Shown one piece after another: positions 32,716 to 42,637 of a stretch of DNA of 56,976 nucleotides; the first letter of the stretch is position 1; every line of letters begins with the position of its first letter. A model generated the notes under the pieces. It was not told the origin of the DNA, made no database searches, and was given only the letters and a program-made list of their open reading frames with translations. The position numbers and the translations under genes were made by a program. Source of the stretch: Rickettsia australis str. Phillips (GTDB lineage Bacteria > Pseudomonadota > Alphaproteobacteria > Rickettsiales > Rickettsiaceae); contig NZ_AKVZ01000034.1 in assembly GCF_000273745.1 (NCBI RefSeq), positions 1 through 56,976 on the forward strand, given 5' to 3'.

Positions 32716-33408
32716 ATGGAATATTGTAAATGGTGCGGTAATAAGAGTTTAGTAAAGAACGGTAGGACGTCAAAAGGAGTACAAAGATACAAGTGTAAAA
32801 GCTGTAAAGGGACATATCGTATAGGAGATAAACGTATAAAATATGGATTAGAAAAAAGAATAAAAGTAATAAAGATGTATCTTGAAGGCATCGGAATAAG
32901 ATCAATAGAAAGATTAGAAGAAGTGTCGAGCACATTGATAATATACTGGATTCGTCATTTTGTAGAATTAATACGCAAAGAACTAAGAAATGTAAATATA
33001 CCGGAGAAATTAGAGGATATTGAAATATTAGAAATAGACGAATTATTTACGTATTATAAAAAAAGAAAAATCGAGCCTATGTCTGGCGTGCTGTTGACAG
33101 AAACCGGAATAAAATTCTTGATATCGAAGTAAGTGAAACTAGAGATTTTTATTGTTATTTAGGTATGGCTACTCCGTATATAGAAATTGTATAACATTAA
33201 TATATTATGCACTGATGCGTATGATGTGTACGTCAAATGTAAGTTGGCTTTACAACACGTTGTAACTAAAGCGGGAACTGCTGTGGTAGAGTCCAAAAAT
33301 TCTTTAATCAGACACTATTTTGCTTGCTTTAATAGGAAAACTAAACGATATAGTAAAGCTCTTGATATGATTGAGAACTCATTACTACTTCTTGTTAATA
33401 AAAATTAA
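32716..33408 (+). mobile_element. IS1-like transposase gene, frameshifted relic
   Basis: The first part (32716-33132) has an IS1 InsA-like zinc finger (CKWCGNKSLVKNGRTSKG, YKCKSCKGTYR), a helix-turn-helix and the first catalytic Asp (LEIDELFTYYKKRK). Reading then shifts frame (YVWRAVDRNRNKILDIEVSE from about 33082), meets a TAA at 33192, and continues in another frame (33187-33408) with LCTDAYDVYVKC and VVESKNSLIRHYFACF, the later Asp and Glu regions. IS1 elements use a programmed shift, but here at least two frame breaks fall in the catalytic domain. I could not find terminal inverted repeats by eye. Confidence 0.8.
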
Positions 33409-33512
33409 TTACTATCATTCTTTACTTAGCAATGCCAAAATGAGCACTTGACATAAATTGTATTACAATTATAATTACACTATGTGTTTATAACTTGTAA
33501 TACTTAAGAGTT

Positions 33513-33737
33513 ATGTCTGCACTTACTGTAAGATTACCCGATGATTTAGCCAAGGAAGTAGCTAAAAGGGCTAAAAAACTTCATATTTCACGTAGTCAGT
33601 ATATTAGAAGATCTATTGAAACTATGAATAAAAGCCTATATGAGCAAGAAAGGAAAGAACAATTATTTGCAATTAGTATGCGTACAAGAAAAGAAAGCAT
33701 GAAAATAAATTCCGAATTTTCAAATAATAGAGCATGA
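33513..33737 (+). CDS. Ribbon-helix-helix antitoxin
   Basis: This 74-residue protein has a typical RHH DNA-binding start (MSALTVRLPDDLAKEVAKRA, ISRSQYIRRSIE) and a polar C-terminal tail for toxin binding. It overlaps the MazF-type toxin gene by 4 bp (ATGA at 33734), the classic type II toxin-antitoxin layout, and should repress its own promoter in the AT-rich stretch upstream. It is intact and could still be active. The exact antitoxin class is not clear from sequence alone. Confidence 0.82.
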   Translation: MSALTVRLPDDLAKEVAKRAKKLHISRSQYIRRSIETMNKSLYEQERKEQLFAISMRTRKESMKINSEFSNNRA

Positions 33738-34066
33738 TCCTGAAGATTAACCTCGGAGAAATTTGGCTTGCCGATTTAAATCCTAGAGTCGGTAGTGAGC
33801 TTGGTAAAACAAGACCTGTATTGATTATCCAAGATCAAGTACTATTGGACGCAAATCACCCGTCTACTTTAATCATCCCTCTAACAACTAATTTAATAGA
33901 TGATGCTTTCCCTTTACGAATTCGTATTAAAGCTCATAATAAATTTAGAAAGAGATTCAGATCTTTCAATAGACCAAATACGTATATAGATAATAAACGC
34001 TTAATTTTAGGACCTTTAGCTACTTGTAGCCCCCTAATTATGAAAACAATATTAAAGCAATATTAG
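33734..34066 (+). CDS. MazF/PemK-family toxin, C-terminus changed by frameshift
   Basis: This is an mRNA endoribonuclease of the MazF family. The strand pattern INLGEIWLADLNPRVGSELG, KTRPVLIIQ and STLIIPLTTN, followed by IDNKRLILGPLAT, is typical. The frame ends MKTILKQY at 34066, whereas the next frame continues NNIKAILEIIGVGP, the expected final helix. A one-base loss near 34040 has therefore cut off about ten residues. The core fold with Arg and Thr residues is kept, so activity cannot be excluded. The antitoxin gene overlaps its start. Confidence 0.8.
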   Translation: MILKINLGEIWLADLNPRVGSELGKTRPVLIIQDQVLLDANHPSTLIIPLTTNLIDDAFPLRIRIKAHNKFRKRFRSFNRPNTYIDNKRLILGPLATCSPLIMKTILKQY

Positions 34067-34091
34067 AAATTATAGGAGTTGGACCTATTCC

Positions 34092-35660
34092 GTGCAATAT
34101 TCTATAAAACAAGCCTTGAGTAAAGCATCAGATAAATTAAATAAAATAGGTATCAATCCGCCACAATTAGAAGCACGAATTTTACTTCAGCATGTTATAA
34201 ATAAACCTATTGAGTATTTGCTTATTAATCTTTATGAACAGTTAAGTGAAGCTGAGATAGAAGCTTTTGAAAAATTGTTAGAGAGAAGATTAAAGCATGA
34301 ACCTATAACATATATTACAGGCGTTAAAGAATTCTACTCACGTGAATTTATTGTCAATAAACATGTGTTAATTCCTAGAAGTGATACTGAAATTTTGGTG
34401 GATGTTGTGTTGCGGCGTTATTCCCATAGCCCTCAATGTCACTCCCATGAAAGCGGGAAGCCAGAAAAAAAGAAACTGGATTCCGTGGTCAAGCCATGGA
34501 ATGACAGCATACTAGAACTCGGTACAGGTAGCGGCTGCATTGCTATCAGTCTATTATGTGAGTTACCGAATGCTAATGTAATTGCAACCGATATAAGCCT
34601 TGAAGCAATAGAAGTTGCTAAAAGTAATGCCATCAAACATCATGTAACGGATCGCATTCAGATTATTCACAGTGATTGGTTTAAAAATTTAGGAAAGCAA
34701 AAATTTGATGTTATAGTTAGCAACCCACCATATATATCACACACCGAAAAATCAGAGATGGCACTTGAGACACTGAACCACGAACCGCATTTTGCATTAT
34801 TTGCTGAAGAGGACGGCTTGCAAGCTTATCGTATAATTGCTAAAAATGCCAAACCATTCTTAAAACCAAACGGTAAGATTATATTAGAGACAGGGTTTAA
34901 CCAAGCAGAAAAAGTTAGCAAAATCTTTTTGAATTACTGCTATAATATCGACAATATTTATAAAGATTTGCAGTCGCATAATAGAGTAATAGAAATATCG
35001 CCTATTACTCTCAATCGGTCATACGCAAGGCGAATCGGCAAAAGCTTATCAGGAGTATAACAGAATTTATTAGATAACGAACTACCGAAATATTTATTTT
35101 CCAAAGAAAAACTTGAAAGCGAAAAGCGTAAAGTATTTCTTGAGATAGGTTTTGGTATGGGTGAGCATTTCATTAACCAAGCTAAAATGAATCCTGATAC
35201 ACTTTTTATTGGGGTAGAGATATATTTAAACGGAGTTGCAAATGTTTTAAAACTTGCTGCTGAGCAGAATATCAAGAATTTTTTATTATTTCCGAATAAT
35301 TTGGACTTAATATTAAACGATTTACCAAATAATAGTTTAGATGGAATTTATATTTTATTTCCCGATCCATGGATAAAAAATAAGCAAAAAAAGAAACGTA
35401 TTTTCAATAAAGAGCGTCTTAAGGTTTTACAAGATAAGCTAAAAGATAACGGTAATTTAGTATTTGCTTCTGATATCGAAAATTATTTTTATGCAGCCAT
35501 TGAACTAATAAAACAGAACGGTAATTTTGAAATTATGAATAACAATGATTATCTAACCTCACATGATAATTATGTAATGACCAAATATCATCAAAAATCT
35601 ATTAAGGAGAATAGAACGCCAAAATTTATGATTTTGCGGCACGTTTTAGGCGATCATTAA
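34092..35660 (+). pseudogene. prmC-trmB: Bifunctional PrmC-TrmB methyltransferase split by an in-frame stop
   Basis: In Rickettsia PrmC (release-factor glutamine methyltransferase) is fused to TrmB (tRNA m7G46 methyltransferase). Here one frame covers both from a GTG start at 34092: PrmC has ELGTGSGCIAIS and VSNPPYISH, TrmB has LEIGFGMGEHFI and LFPDPWIKNK. A single TAA at 35058-35060 divides them without any frameshift (SLSGV, stop, QNLLDNELPKYLFSKEKLE). So PrmC of 322 aa can be made intact, while TrmB lacks its own good start; the first Met after the stop (35157) falls inside the SAM motif. A palindrome is inserted in PrmC. The TrmB end overlaps the end of tsaC. Confidence 0.9.
34437..34506 (+). 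repeat. Chimeric palindromic element inside prmC
   Basis: TGTCACTCCCATGAAAGCGG (C-like arm) and TTCCGTGGTCAAGCCATGGA then ATGACA (B-like arm) flank a short A-rich centre. It codes about residues 116-139 of PrmC, just before the SAM-binding motif, as CHSHESGKPEKKKLDSVVKP, and keeps the frame open. Confidence 0.82.
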
Positions 35661-36564
35661 TTGCAGCACCAATATTTACTTGAGGTATAGGAGCAACTGT
35701 TATACCGCTTACATCATGAGCTGCAGCATAATCATCAAGAATTCTTAAATACGCATAAAGATTTGCAGCAGCTTCTATAAGATCGCCCTTGGTACTGAGA
35801 TTTAATGAAAATCTTCCCGTAAGATTGCTATTGCCGAAATTTAAGCTGATTTCGTTATCCTCTAAATTTATAGCATTTAGCCTAACCGGTACTTTTGGTG
35901 AATAGTGTTTTGCAAGCATGCCGGGAGCTTTTATAGCACTTGTTTCTGAGGCTTTTAAAACTTTTACCCTAAGTACTTCTTCTAAAATTTCAGCAGTTAT
36001 AAATCCTTCTCTAAGAATAGTAGGAGTAGCGGTTGTAGTATCAATTATCGTTGACTCTATCCCATATTCAGATTGATAGATTTCAGGTGCTAAAATAAAA
36101 ATTTCCTGATTATCTTTAAAATGTTTTGTGACATGCTCAGCGTTAGTCGGACTAATATAGTTTGAAGGGTTAGCACTTGGGGCGGCTATAGGTACGCCTG
36201 ATTGTTTGATAAGCTCTAATGCTACAGGATAAGACGGTATCCGAAGTGCTATGGTATTTAGTCCTGCAGCTACACTAGGGGCAATATTGGCATTCTCTTT
36301 TAAAGGGACAACTATAGATAATGGTCCAGACCAAAATTTTTCTGCTATTTTTATAGCTAAATCATTAAACTCGCCTATTTCTTTTGCTTGCTCTATGGAG
36401 AAGACATGAACAATAAGAGGATTACTAGCAGGACGCTTTTTCAACTGAAAAATCTTTAAACAAGCTTCATTATTAGTAGCATCCGCTCCGATTCCATAAA
36501 CTGTTTCGGTTGGGAATACTACTACTTTACCTGATTTTATAAATTGAACTGCTTTACTGACCAT
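35626..36564 (-). CDS. tsaC: Threonylcarbamoyl-AMP synthase (Sua5/YwlC/YrdC)
   Basis: This enzyme makes threonylcarbamoyl-AMP from Thr, bicarbonate and ATP for the t6A37 modification of tRNA. Family pieces are VVFPTETVYGIGADATN, KRPASNPLIVHV, WSGPLSIV, ALRIPSYPVAL and PIAAPSANPSNYISPT. At 312 residues it has the extra C-terminal Sua5 domain (about 205-312, PGMLAKHYSPKVPV). It runs toward trmB; the ends overlap by 35 bp. Confidence 0.95.
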   Translation of the reverse strand: MVSKAVQFIKSGKVVVFPTETVYGIGADATNNEACLKIFQLKKRPASNPLIVHVFSIEQAKEIGEFNDLAIKIAEKFWSGPLSIVVPLKENANIAPSVAAGLNTIALRIPSYPVALELIKQSGVPIAAPSANPSNYISPTNAEHVTKHFKDNQEIFILAPEIYQSEYGIESTIIDTTTATPTILREGFITAEILEEVLRVKVLKASETSAIKAPGMLAKHYSPKVPVRLNAINLEDNEISLNFGNSNLTGRFSLNLSTKGDLIEAAANLYAYLRILDDYAAAHDVSGITVAPIPQVNIGAAINDRLKRAAKS

Positions 36565-36604
36565 TATTTAGTTATTTTAGCTTTTGTTATATATCTGCTT
36601 CTCG

Positions 36605-36758
36605 ATGTCATTCCCGCGAAAACACATGTGTGTCAACTTAAGGCGAGTTTTACTGGATGTCATCCCTGCGAAAGCAGGGATCCATGCTAAAAAATCTTTA
36701 AAGTTAAGCTTTTAAAAAGCTTAACTTTAATGGATTCCCGCTTTCGCGGGAATGACAT
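36605..36758. repeat. C-type palindrome (36658-36758) with left arm remnant
   Basis: TGTCATCCCTGCGAAAGCAG pairs with CCGCTTTCGCGGGAATGACA around a second hairpin AAAGTTAAGCTTTT/AAAAGCTTAACTTT. A further TGTCATTCCCGCGAAAAC half lies at 36605. It could terminate transcription after glyS. Confidence 0.78.
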
Positions 36759-36771
36759 AGGAAAGTTTCAG

Positions 36772-38760
36772 TCACAAGCGGTTAAACTTAGCAATTTTAT
36801 TTAATAACTCGCAAATATTTTGTAATAACGATAAACGATTTTGAGCGATTTTTGGATCAGCATCATTAACTAATACATTAGCGAAAAAGCTAGTAATAGG
36901 AGTTAATAGAGACGATAATAAATTTAAGGCTCTCTTATAATCTTTATCAGCTATACTAGCTATAATCTGTGGAGAAATTTTTTGGATTACTTCAAATAAT
37001 TCTTTTTCAGGCTGTGTACTAAAGAGACTCGCATCAACTAAGCCGGTAATTTTCTGATGACCGATTATATTGCTAGCTCGTTTGTAAGCATTTAATAATT
37101 GCTTACCTGCGTCTTCTATTAAAAATTCTTTTAACGTCTCAAGCTTAAATTTTGTATCTACTAAATTTAAGTCAAGAACAGCATTAATTAATAAAATATC
37201 ATATTCATTTTTAAAGTAAAATTTTGCTCTTTCTTCAAAGAAAGATGTTATTAAATCTTTATCTGCTGAATTTCCATATAACTTTAAGGAAAAAATAATT
37301 AAATCATTTAAATTTAGTTCTAATTTATTTTCAAGTATTATTCTTATTATACCAAGAGCTTGACGTCTTAAGGCATAGGGATCACCTGAACCTGTTGGAG
37401 CTTCGCCTGCTATCATCAAACCTACTAGACTATCTAGCTTATCTGCTAAAGCAAGCAATGCCGCATTTCCGCTTGCTACATTGTCACTCAAGCCTTGCGG
37501 TTTATAATGGTCTCTAATTGCAGTGGCTATTTCTTCATTTAGCCCTTCATATTTTGCATAATAATAACCCATAATACCTTGCAGATCTGGAAATTCTCCA
37601 ACCATCTCGGAAACAAGGTCACTTTTGCAAAGCTTTGCTGCCATAATTAAATCTTTATTATTCGGAGCTATATAATTACAAATATCGGTTATGTGTTCAA
37701 TTTTTTCTCTTAAGTTACCAAGTTTTGCATGAAATGTTACAGCTTCTAATTTACCTAATCTTGATTCTAAAGTTTTAGCTATATCTTGTTTATAAAAATA
37801 TAAAGCATCGGAAAGTCTTGCCGATAGTACTTTTTCATTACCTTGAATAACGAGTTCAGCATTTGTAAATCTACCATTACTAACAAAGAGAAAATATGGT
37901 GCAAAATTTCCTGTTTTATCAAATAAACAAAAATATTTCTGATGCGTACGCATCGAAGAAATAAGTACTTCTTTAGGTAGCTCTAAGAATTTTTGCGGGA
38001 TTTTTCCAAGCAATACGACAGGAAATTCGCTAAGTCCTGCTACTTCTTCTATTAAACGTGCATCTTCTTTTATATTTAGATTTTGAGAATTTGCCCACTC
38101 TAATAAGCCGGTCTTAATTATTTCTTCTCTCTTTATTCTTTCTAAAACAACGTTATTTTCTAAAAGCTTATTTCTATAATCTTCAAAATCTGTTACTTCT
38201 AATTTTTTATTATCAGTAAGACGATGCCCATACGTAATATTATTAGCGGTCAAATGCCCAAATTGCAGTGGTAGTACTTCACCATCAAATATACATAAAA
38301 TATTTCGCAGAGGTCTAATCCATTTGATTTTGTAATCACCCCAAAACATCGATTTTGCCCAGCTATATTTATTAATAGCCTCTATAATAATCTTCGGCAA
38401 AATCTCTTTTATTTCTCTTTTTTCTGTCTTTTTGACAAAGAAATAATATAGCTGATTATTAATTAATTTAGTAGCAAGCTCTAATTTACTAACATTATGA
38501 GCACTGCAAAAGCCGTTAATAGCGGCTTCCGTAGATTCTATGCTTGGTCCTTTAATTTCTTCCTCTTTTGGCAAAGTGGCCTTTGGCAAATGGGTAGCAT
38601 GCAGCGTTATTCTGCGAGGTCCTGCAAATACTTGTACTTTTGCAAATATTTCGCTGTCTGCAAAAATTTGTGTGAATATATTTAAATAACCCTCTTCAGC
38701 GTTTTTTTGCATAAATGCAGGTATTTCTTCACTAAATAGCTCTAATAATAATTCACTCAC
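36772..38760 (-). CDS. glyS: Glycyl-tRNA synthetase beta subunit
   Basis: This is the tRNA-binding subunit of the alpha2-beta2 bacterial GlyRS. It begins [20 protein letters not shown], has the [13 protein letters not shown] region and an HD-type stretch ([25 protein letters not shown]), and ends with an anticodon-binding-like domain. The length of 662 is near normal. It overlaps glyQ upstream by 8 bp, so both subunits are coordinately translated. Confidence 0.97.
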   Translation of the reverse strand: MSELLLELFSEEIPAFMQKNAEEGYLNIFTQIFADSEIFAKVQVFAGPRRITLHATHLPKATLPKEEEIKGPSIESTEAAINGFCSAHNVSKLELATKLINNQLYYFFVKKTEKREIKEILPKIIIEAINKYSWAKSMFWGDYKIKWIRPLRNILCIFDGEVLPLQFGHLTANNITYGHRLTDNKKLEVTDFEDYRNKLLENNVVLERIKREEIIKTGLLEWANSQNLNIKEDARLIEEVAGLSEFPVVLLGKIPQKFLELPKEVLISSMRTHQKYFCLFDKTGNFAPYFLFVSNGRFTNAELVIQGNEKVLSARLSDALYFYKQDIAKTLESRLGKLEAVTFHAKLGNLREKIEHITDICNYIAPNNKDLIMAAKLCKSDLVSEMVGEFPDLQGIMGYYYAKYEGLNEEIATAIRDHYKPQGLSDNVASGNAALLALADKLDSLVGLMIAGEAPTGSGDPYALRRQALGIIRIILENKLELNLNDLIIFSLKLYGNSADKDLITSFFEERAKFYFKNEYDILLINAVLDLNLVDTKFKLETLKEFLIEDAGKQLLNAYKRASNIIGHQKITGLVDASLFSTQPEKELFEVIQKISPQIIASIADKDYKRALNLLSSLLTPITSFFANVLVNDADPKIAQNRLSLLQNICELLNKIAKFNRL

Positions 38761-39622
38761 CGCTTAGCTCCAACCATTTCATACAACAAATTCTAGCTAA
38801 ATGACGCACTCTTAAAACATAAGAAGCACGCTCCGTTACACTAATTACACCTAACGCATTTAATTGATTAAAGTAATGACTTGCTTTAAGGCATTCATCA
38901 TAAGCCGGCATAGCTAAGTTTGCCTTCACTAGCCTCTCGCATTGTTCTTCACTATCTTTAAAATGTCTTAGCAACATCTTGCTATCGACAAGCTCTAAAT
39001 TATATTTCGAGAATTGACGCTCAGCCTCGAAATCTACTTCACCGTATTTTAAAGCTTTTTGACCTATTTGTCCGTTCCAATCAAGTGCTTTTACTTCATC
39101 AACGCCTTGGATGTATAATGCAAGCCTTTCTAAGCCATAAGTGATCTCACCCGCAACGGGACGACATTCAATCCCACCGATTTGCTGCATATAAGTAAAT
39201 TGTGATACTTCCATACCATCGCACCATACTTCCCAACCAAGCCCTGAGGCTCCGAGCGTTGGTGACTCCCAATCATCTTCAACAAATCTGATATCATGGG
39301 TTTTTAAATCTATCCCCAAACATTCTAAACTTTTAAGATATAAATCTTGAATATCATCCGGCGACGGTTTTAAGATAACTTGAAACTGGTAATAATGCTG
39401 CATTCTATTGGGGTGCATGCCGTATCTGCTATCGCCTGGTCTTCTTGATGGCTGAACATATGCAACAGACCAAGGTTTAGTACCAAGGCATCTAAGCACC
39501 GTTGCAGGGTGAAACGTACCGGCTCCAACATAGGCATCGTAAGGCTGTAATATGCCGCAACCATAATCCTGCCAGTAATTTTGTAATGTCAGAATAATTT
39601 GTTGAAATGATAGTTTTTTCAT
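38753..39622 (-). CDS. glyQ: Glycyl-tRNA synthetase alpha subunit
   Basis: This class II synthetase catalytic subunit forms glycyl-adenylate. It starts [20 protein letters not shown] and carries [40 protein letters not shown] and the motif stretch [13 protein letters not shown]; the length of 289 is as usual. It overlaps glyS by 8 bp and is the first gene of this two-gene operon. Confidence 0.98.
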   Translation of the reverse strand: MKKLSFQQIILTLQNYWQDYGCGILQPYDAYVGAGTFHPATVLRCLGTKPWSVAYVQPSRRPGDSRYGMHPNRMQHYYQFQVILKPSPDDIQDLYLKSLECLGIDLKTHDIRFVEDDWESPTLGASGLGWEVWCDGMEVSQFTYMQQIGGIECRPVAGEITYGLERLALYIQGVDEVKALDWNGQIGQKALKYGEVDFEAERQFSKYNLELVDSKMLLRHFKDSEEQCERLVKANLAMPAYDECLKASHYFNQLNALGVISVTERASYVLRVRHLARICCMKWLELSGE

Positions 39623-39649
39623 AAGAAGTTATTAGTGAGGAATAAAATT

Positions 39650-40058
39650 TTAGTCAAAAGGGTTAAATATTTTAATGTTAAACATATTATAATGTTTGGT
39701 ATTTCTAGTAACTAATATCATATTATTTTGTTTTGCTTGTGCCGCTATTAAAACATCAATTACATTAGTACCGTCTATGCTCATTAATTCACCCCATTCT
39801 TCACATATTTCTTTGTCAATATCAAGAATTCTCTCATTATAATCTATTATTATTCTTTCTAACCATTTCTCTAACTGTAGACTTGCCGTTTTATCTTCCT
39901 TTGCTAATTTTGATATTCCCTTTCTTATCTCTCACCTATTGTTATACAACTTAAGTATAACTGGCTAAAATGAACAATTGAAAACCATGCTGCTACTTGA
40001 GAATTGGTTTTTTCTTTTGGATTTCAGATACAACATTAGTATCTAATAAATATTTCAT
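39650..40058 (-). pseudogene. VapC-type PIN-domain toxin, decayed
   Basis: The frame starts MKYLLDTNVVSEIQKKKP, the first acidic-site strand of VapC PIN nucleases, but breaks within 20 codons. The C-terminal part survives in another frame: GTNVIDVLIAAQAKQNNMIL then VTRNTKHYNMFNIKIFNPFD and a TAA at 39650. Family-typical Asp positions are present in the two pieces. Its start overlaps the end of the Phd-like antitoxin remains. Confidence 0.85.
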
Positions 40059-40300
40059 AGCTCAAAGTCTCTCGCTTTTCCTTGGGCCCTCTCAGTAACC
40101 AAATCATCTGTCTTAGGTATGCTCAACAAATATTTTTTAAAATCAGGTTTTTGTTTAGTAAGTTGTTTATAGTCTTTTATACTCATAATTACAACTGCGT
40201 CTTCACCTCTTTTGGTAATACATTGAGGAGTACCATGTATGGCAATATCAATAATATTACTTAACTTACTCTTTGCTTCGTGTAGCTGTCATTTATTCAT
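40055..40300 (-). pseudogene. Phd/YefM-type antitoxin with nonsense codon
   Basis: The sequence reads MNK, a TGA, then QLHEAKSKLSNIIDIAIHGT, PQCITKRGEDAVVIMSIKDY and ends KARDFEL. In intact relatives the stop position is Trp (xWxLQEAKNKLSEVV), so TGG changed to TGA at codon 4. The rest is open. The gene overlaps the toxin remnant by 4 bp, so the pair was one Phd-VapC module. From 40301 to 40384 nothing else is seen. Confidence 0.83.
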
Positions 40301-40384
40301 AATAAAACCCTAATATAGCTAAATTGTCTAGATTATTATAATATAAAGATTTCAAAATAAAATATTTTTTATTAATTTGAGAGA

Positions 40385-41017
40385 CTAATAATACTCCTTG
40401 CCTATCTCAATCTTAGGGCGATCATTTGCTACTCGCCAATCGTTAGTATCACGGAAAGAATAAACACAACCGCAGAATTCTTGCTTATAAAAATGCTCTT
40501 CTTTAGCGATTTCATACATACGACTAGCACCGCCATCTTTACGCCAATTATAAGTCCAATAGGTTATCCCCTCATAGTGAGATACCGCCCTAGTTCCTGA
40601 TTCATTAATTTGGTTCATATCTTTCCATCTAGAAATACCAAGCGAGCTAGTTATAATTTTAAAGCCGTTCTCATAAGCATATAAAGCCGTACGCTCGAAA
40701 CGCATATCAAAACACATTGTACAGCGTATACCTCTCTCAGGCTCAAATTCCATCCCTTTAGCTCTTCTAAACCAATTTTGTGGATCATAATCTGCGTCGA
40801 TAAATTCTATATTATGCTTCTCGGCAAACTTAATATTTTCGTTCTTACGAAGCTCATATTCTTTTTTAGGGTGAATATTAGGATTGTAAAAAAAAAGCGT
40901 ATATTTAATATCGCTCTCTATCATTTTTTCCATTAAAGGGCCAACGCAAGGAGCACAACAACAATGTAATAAAACTTTGCTTTCACCGTTTGGTATTTTA
41001 AAAACTTTGCTCATCAT
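40385..41017 (-). CDS. queH: Epoxyqueuosine reductase QueH
   Basis: QueH (DUF208) carries out the last step of queuosine tRNA modification, independent of the cobalamin enzyme QueG. The protein of 210 aa has [12 protein letters not shown] near the start, [14 protein letters not shown] in the middle and FCGCVYSF near the end, giving the Cys set for the Fe-S cluster and the catalytic pair. Alternative starts M1 and M2 differ by one residue. It is followed at 5 bp by a ProP-like transporter on the same strand, which is upstream in transcription. Confidence 0.93.
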   Translation of the reverse strand: MMSKVFKIPNGESKVLLHCCCAPCVGPLMEKMIESDIKYTLFFYNPNIHPKKEYELRKNENIKFAEKHNIEFIDADYDPQNWFRRAKGMEFEPERGIRCTMCFDMRFERTALYAYENGFKIITSSLGISRWKDMNQINESGTRAVSHYEGITYWTYNWRKDGGASRMYEIAKEEHFYKQEFCGCVYSFRDTNDWRVANDRPKIEIGKEYY

Positions 41018-41022
41018 AGAAC

Positions 41023-42270
41023 CTAATTTACCAAATTCTTTTTATAAGTTTCTTTGTAGAATTTTAGAATTATAGAAGATAACAAGGCAAGTGCAATTAA
41101 ATAATATGCAATAGCATAATTGTCTCCGGTAACTTTCGTTAATATCATTGCTAACATTGGAGCAGTACCACCAAATATAGCAGCTGCAAGGTTGTATGAA
41201 AGTGCAACGCCGGTAAATCTTACACTAGTCGGGAATATCTCTACTAAAACCGTTGGGATAGGTCCCATATAAATAGCGATAATCCCGGCAAATATTACTT
41301 GAGATATTATAGCTAAAGTAAAATTCATTGATCCTAAGACTACAAAAATAGGATAGACTGATAAAATTAACAAGATAATCCCCCATATTAGTACAGGACG
41401 CCGCCCCACCTTATCTGAAACATAGGCAGATATAGGAAATACTGTCATCATTACGATTAATATTATACTACTAACAATTGTACTTTGCTGATTAGTATAA
41501 CCAAGCGTTTGCATAAAATTACCGATAAAAACCGTAGAAGTATAAAAAGGAGCAGTGACGGTAATATAAAGACCAAGTGCGATAATGAGTTCTTTTGGAA
41601 ATTTAGTTAATGTTTCACGCAAAGGAAAACGTGTTAACCTGCCGTTCTCTTTAGCTTTTTTATAAATAGGGCTTTCTGCTAAATTTTTTCTGATATATAG
41701 ACCTATAGAGCCAATCAACAATCCTGCGATAAAAGGTATTCTCCAACCCCATTCAAATAGCATATCGGCAGGCATAAAATAAGAAAAACCGGCAGCGGTT
41801 AGTAGCCCAAGCAGCATACCGCCACACATACTAACAAACGAGACACTTCCTGCAATCCCTCTTTGCTCAAGCGAAGCATGCTCAACTATATAAGAAATAC
41901 AGCCGCTAAACTCACCTCCTAGAGAAAAACCTTGGATAAGCCTGATAATAGTCAAAATGATGGGGGCAGCAATGCCAATAGTGTTATAACTAGGGAGTAG
42001 CCCTATTCCGGCAGTCGGCACTGTCATAGTTATAATACCAATAACTAAAGCAGTGCGTCTGCCGAATCTATCTCCGATATTACCGAAAATAATACCTCCG
42101 AGTGGACGCACTATAAAACCCGCAGCAAATACAGCAAAAGTTAAGGTATCACGCATTTCAGAATCAGGAAAAAAATGCTGCCCTATAATATAAGCAAATT
42201 GTGCATATAACGCATAATCAAACCACTCAGCAGCATTACCGATCATTCCCGGTATTATTACTTTTTTCAT
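41023..42270 (-). CDS. MFS transporter, ProP-like (MHS family)
   Basis: Twelve hydrophobic segments in 415 residues mark an inner-membrane proton-driven symporter. The start [22 protein letters not shown], the loop motif [15 protein letters not shown] and the TM4 stretch [15 protein letters not shown] are typical of ProP and other MHS members, which carry compatible solutes or organic acids. Rickettsia hold many such genes; the substrate is not deducible. It probably shares a transcript with queH (5 bp gap). Confidence 0.9.
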   Translation of the reverse strand: MKKVIIPGMIGNAAEWFDYALYAQFAYIIGQHFFPDSEMRDTLTFAVFAAGFIVRPLGGIIFGNIGDRFGRRTALVIGIITMTVPTAGIGLLPSYNTIGIAAPIILTIIRLIQGFSLGGEFSGCISYIVEHASLEQRGIAGSVSFVSMCGGMLLGLLTAAGFSYFMPADMLFEWGWRIPFIAGLLIGSIGLYIRKNLAESPIYKKAKENGRLTRFPLRETLTKFPKELIIALGLYITVTAPFYTSTVFIGNFMQTLGYTNQQSTIVSSIILIVMMTVFPISAYVSDKVGRRPVLIWGIILLILSVYPIFVVLGSMNFTLAIISQVIFAGIIAIYMGPIPTVLVEIFPTSVRFTGVALSYNLAAAIFGGTAPMLAMILTKVTGDNYAIAYYLIALALLSSIILKFYKETYKKNLVN

Positions 42271-42365
42271 TAAGTTATTTTATTGATTTTAAAAAAAGAT
42301 AATAAAAGGAATATTGTATATTCTCAAGTAAAAATAACTTTAAGCTTCATTGTAGGGCTCATTTA

Positions 42366-42578
42366 TGTCATGCCCACGAAAGTGGGGCGTTGTTGCGTGG
42401 ACACCACCTCCGTCATTGCGAGCGGTCGAAGACCGTGCGGCAATCCAGTAAAAATAATTAAAAAAATGCTAAAAATTAGCATTTTTAACTGGATTACTTC
42501 GTCACAACTTACAGTTTTTCCTCGCAATGACGAAAAAAACTATCCATGAAATAACGCCAATGCCTCGCAGGAATGACA
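42366..42578. repeat. Nested palindrome: A-type arms (42411-42532) with swapped centre
   Basis: The outer arms are TGTCATGCCCACGAAAGTGG then GCGTTGTTGCGTGGAC on the left, and CTATCCATGAAATAACGCC then TCGCAGGAATGACA on the right. The inner A arms (CGTCATTGCGAGC... to CTCGCAATGACG) enclose AAAAATGCTAAAAATTAGCATTTTT-like sequence, a centre otherwise found in B elements. It fills the 42271-42637 gap; the 88-residue frame here is only repeat. Confidence 0.8.
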
Positions 42579-42637
42579 TAGAGTAAGTCTTTTAAACCAT
42601 ACGGGCAACATCTACAGTCACTCGCAATTACGATACC

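Noticed and set aside
32471-32935. 154-residue minus-strand frame over the end of rluD and the IS relic
   Set aside because: It spans two unrelated plus-strand genes and is a composition effect.
42283-42549. 88-residue plus-strand frame
   Set aside because: It covers the nested palindrome and carries peptides typical of those repeats (for example CVDTTSVIASG).
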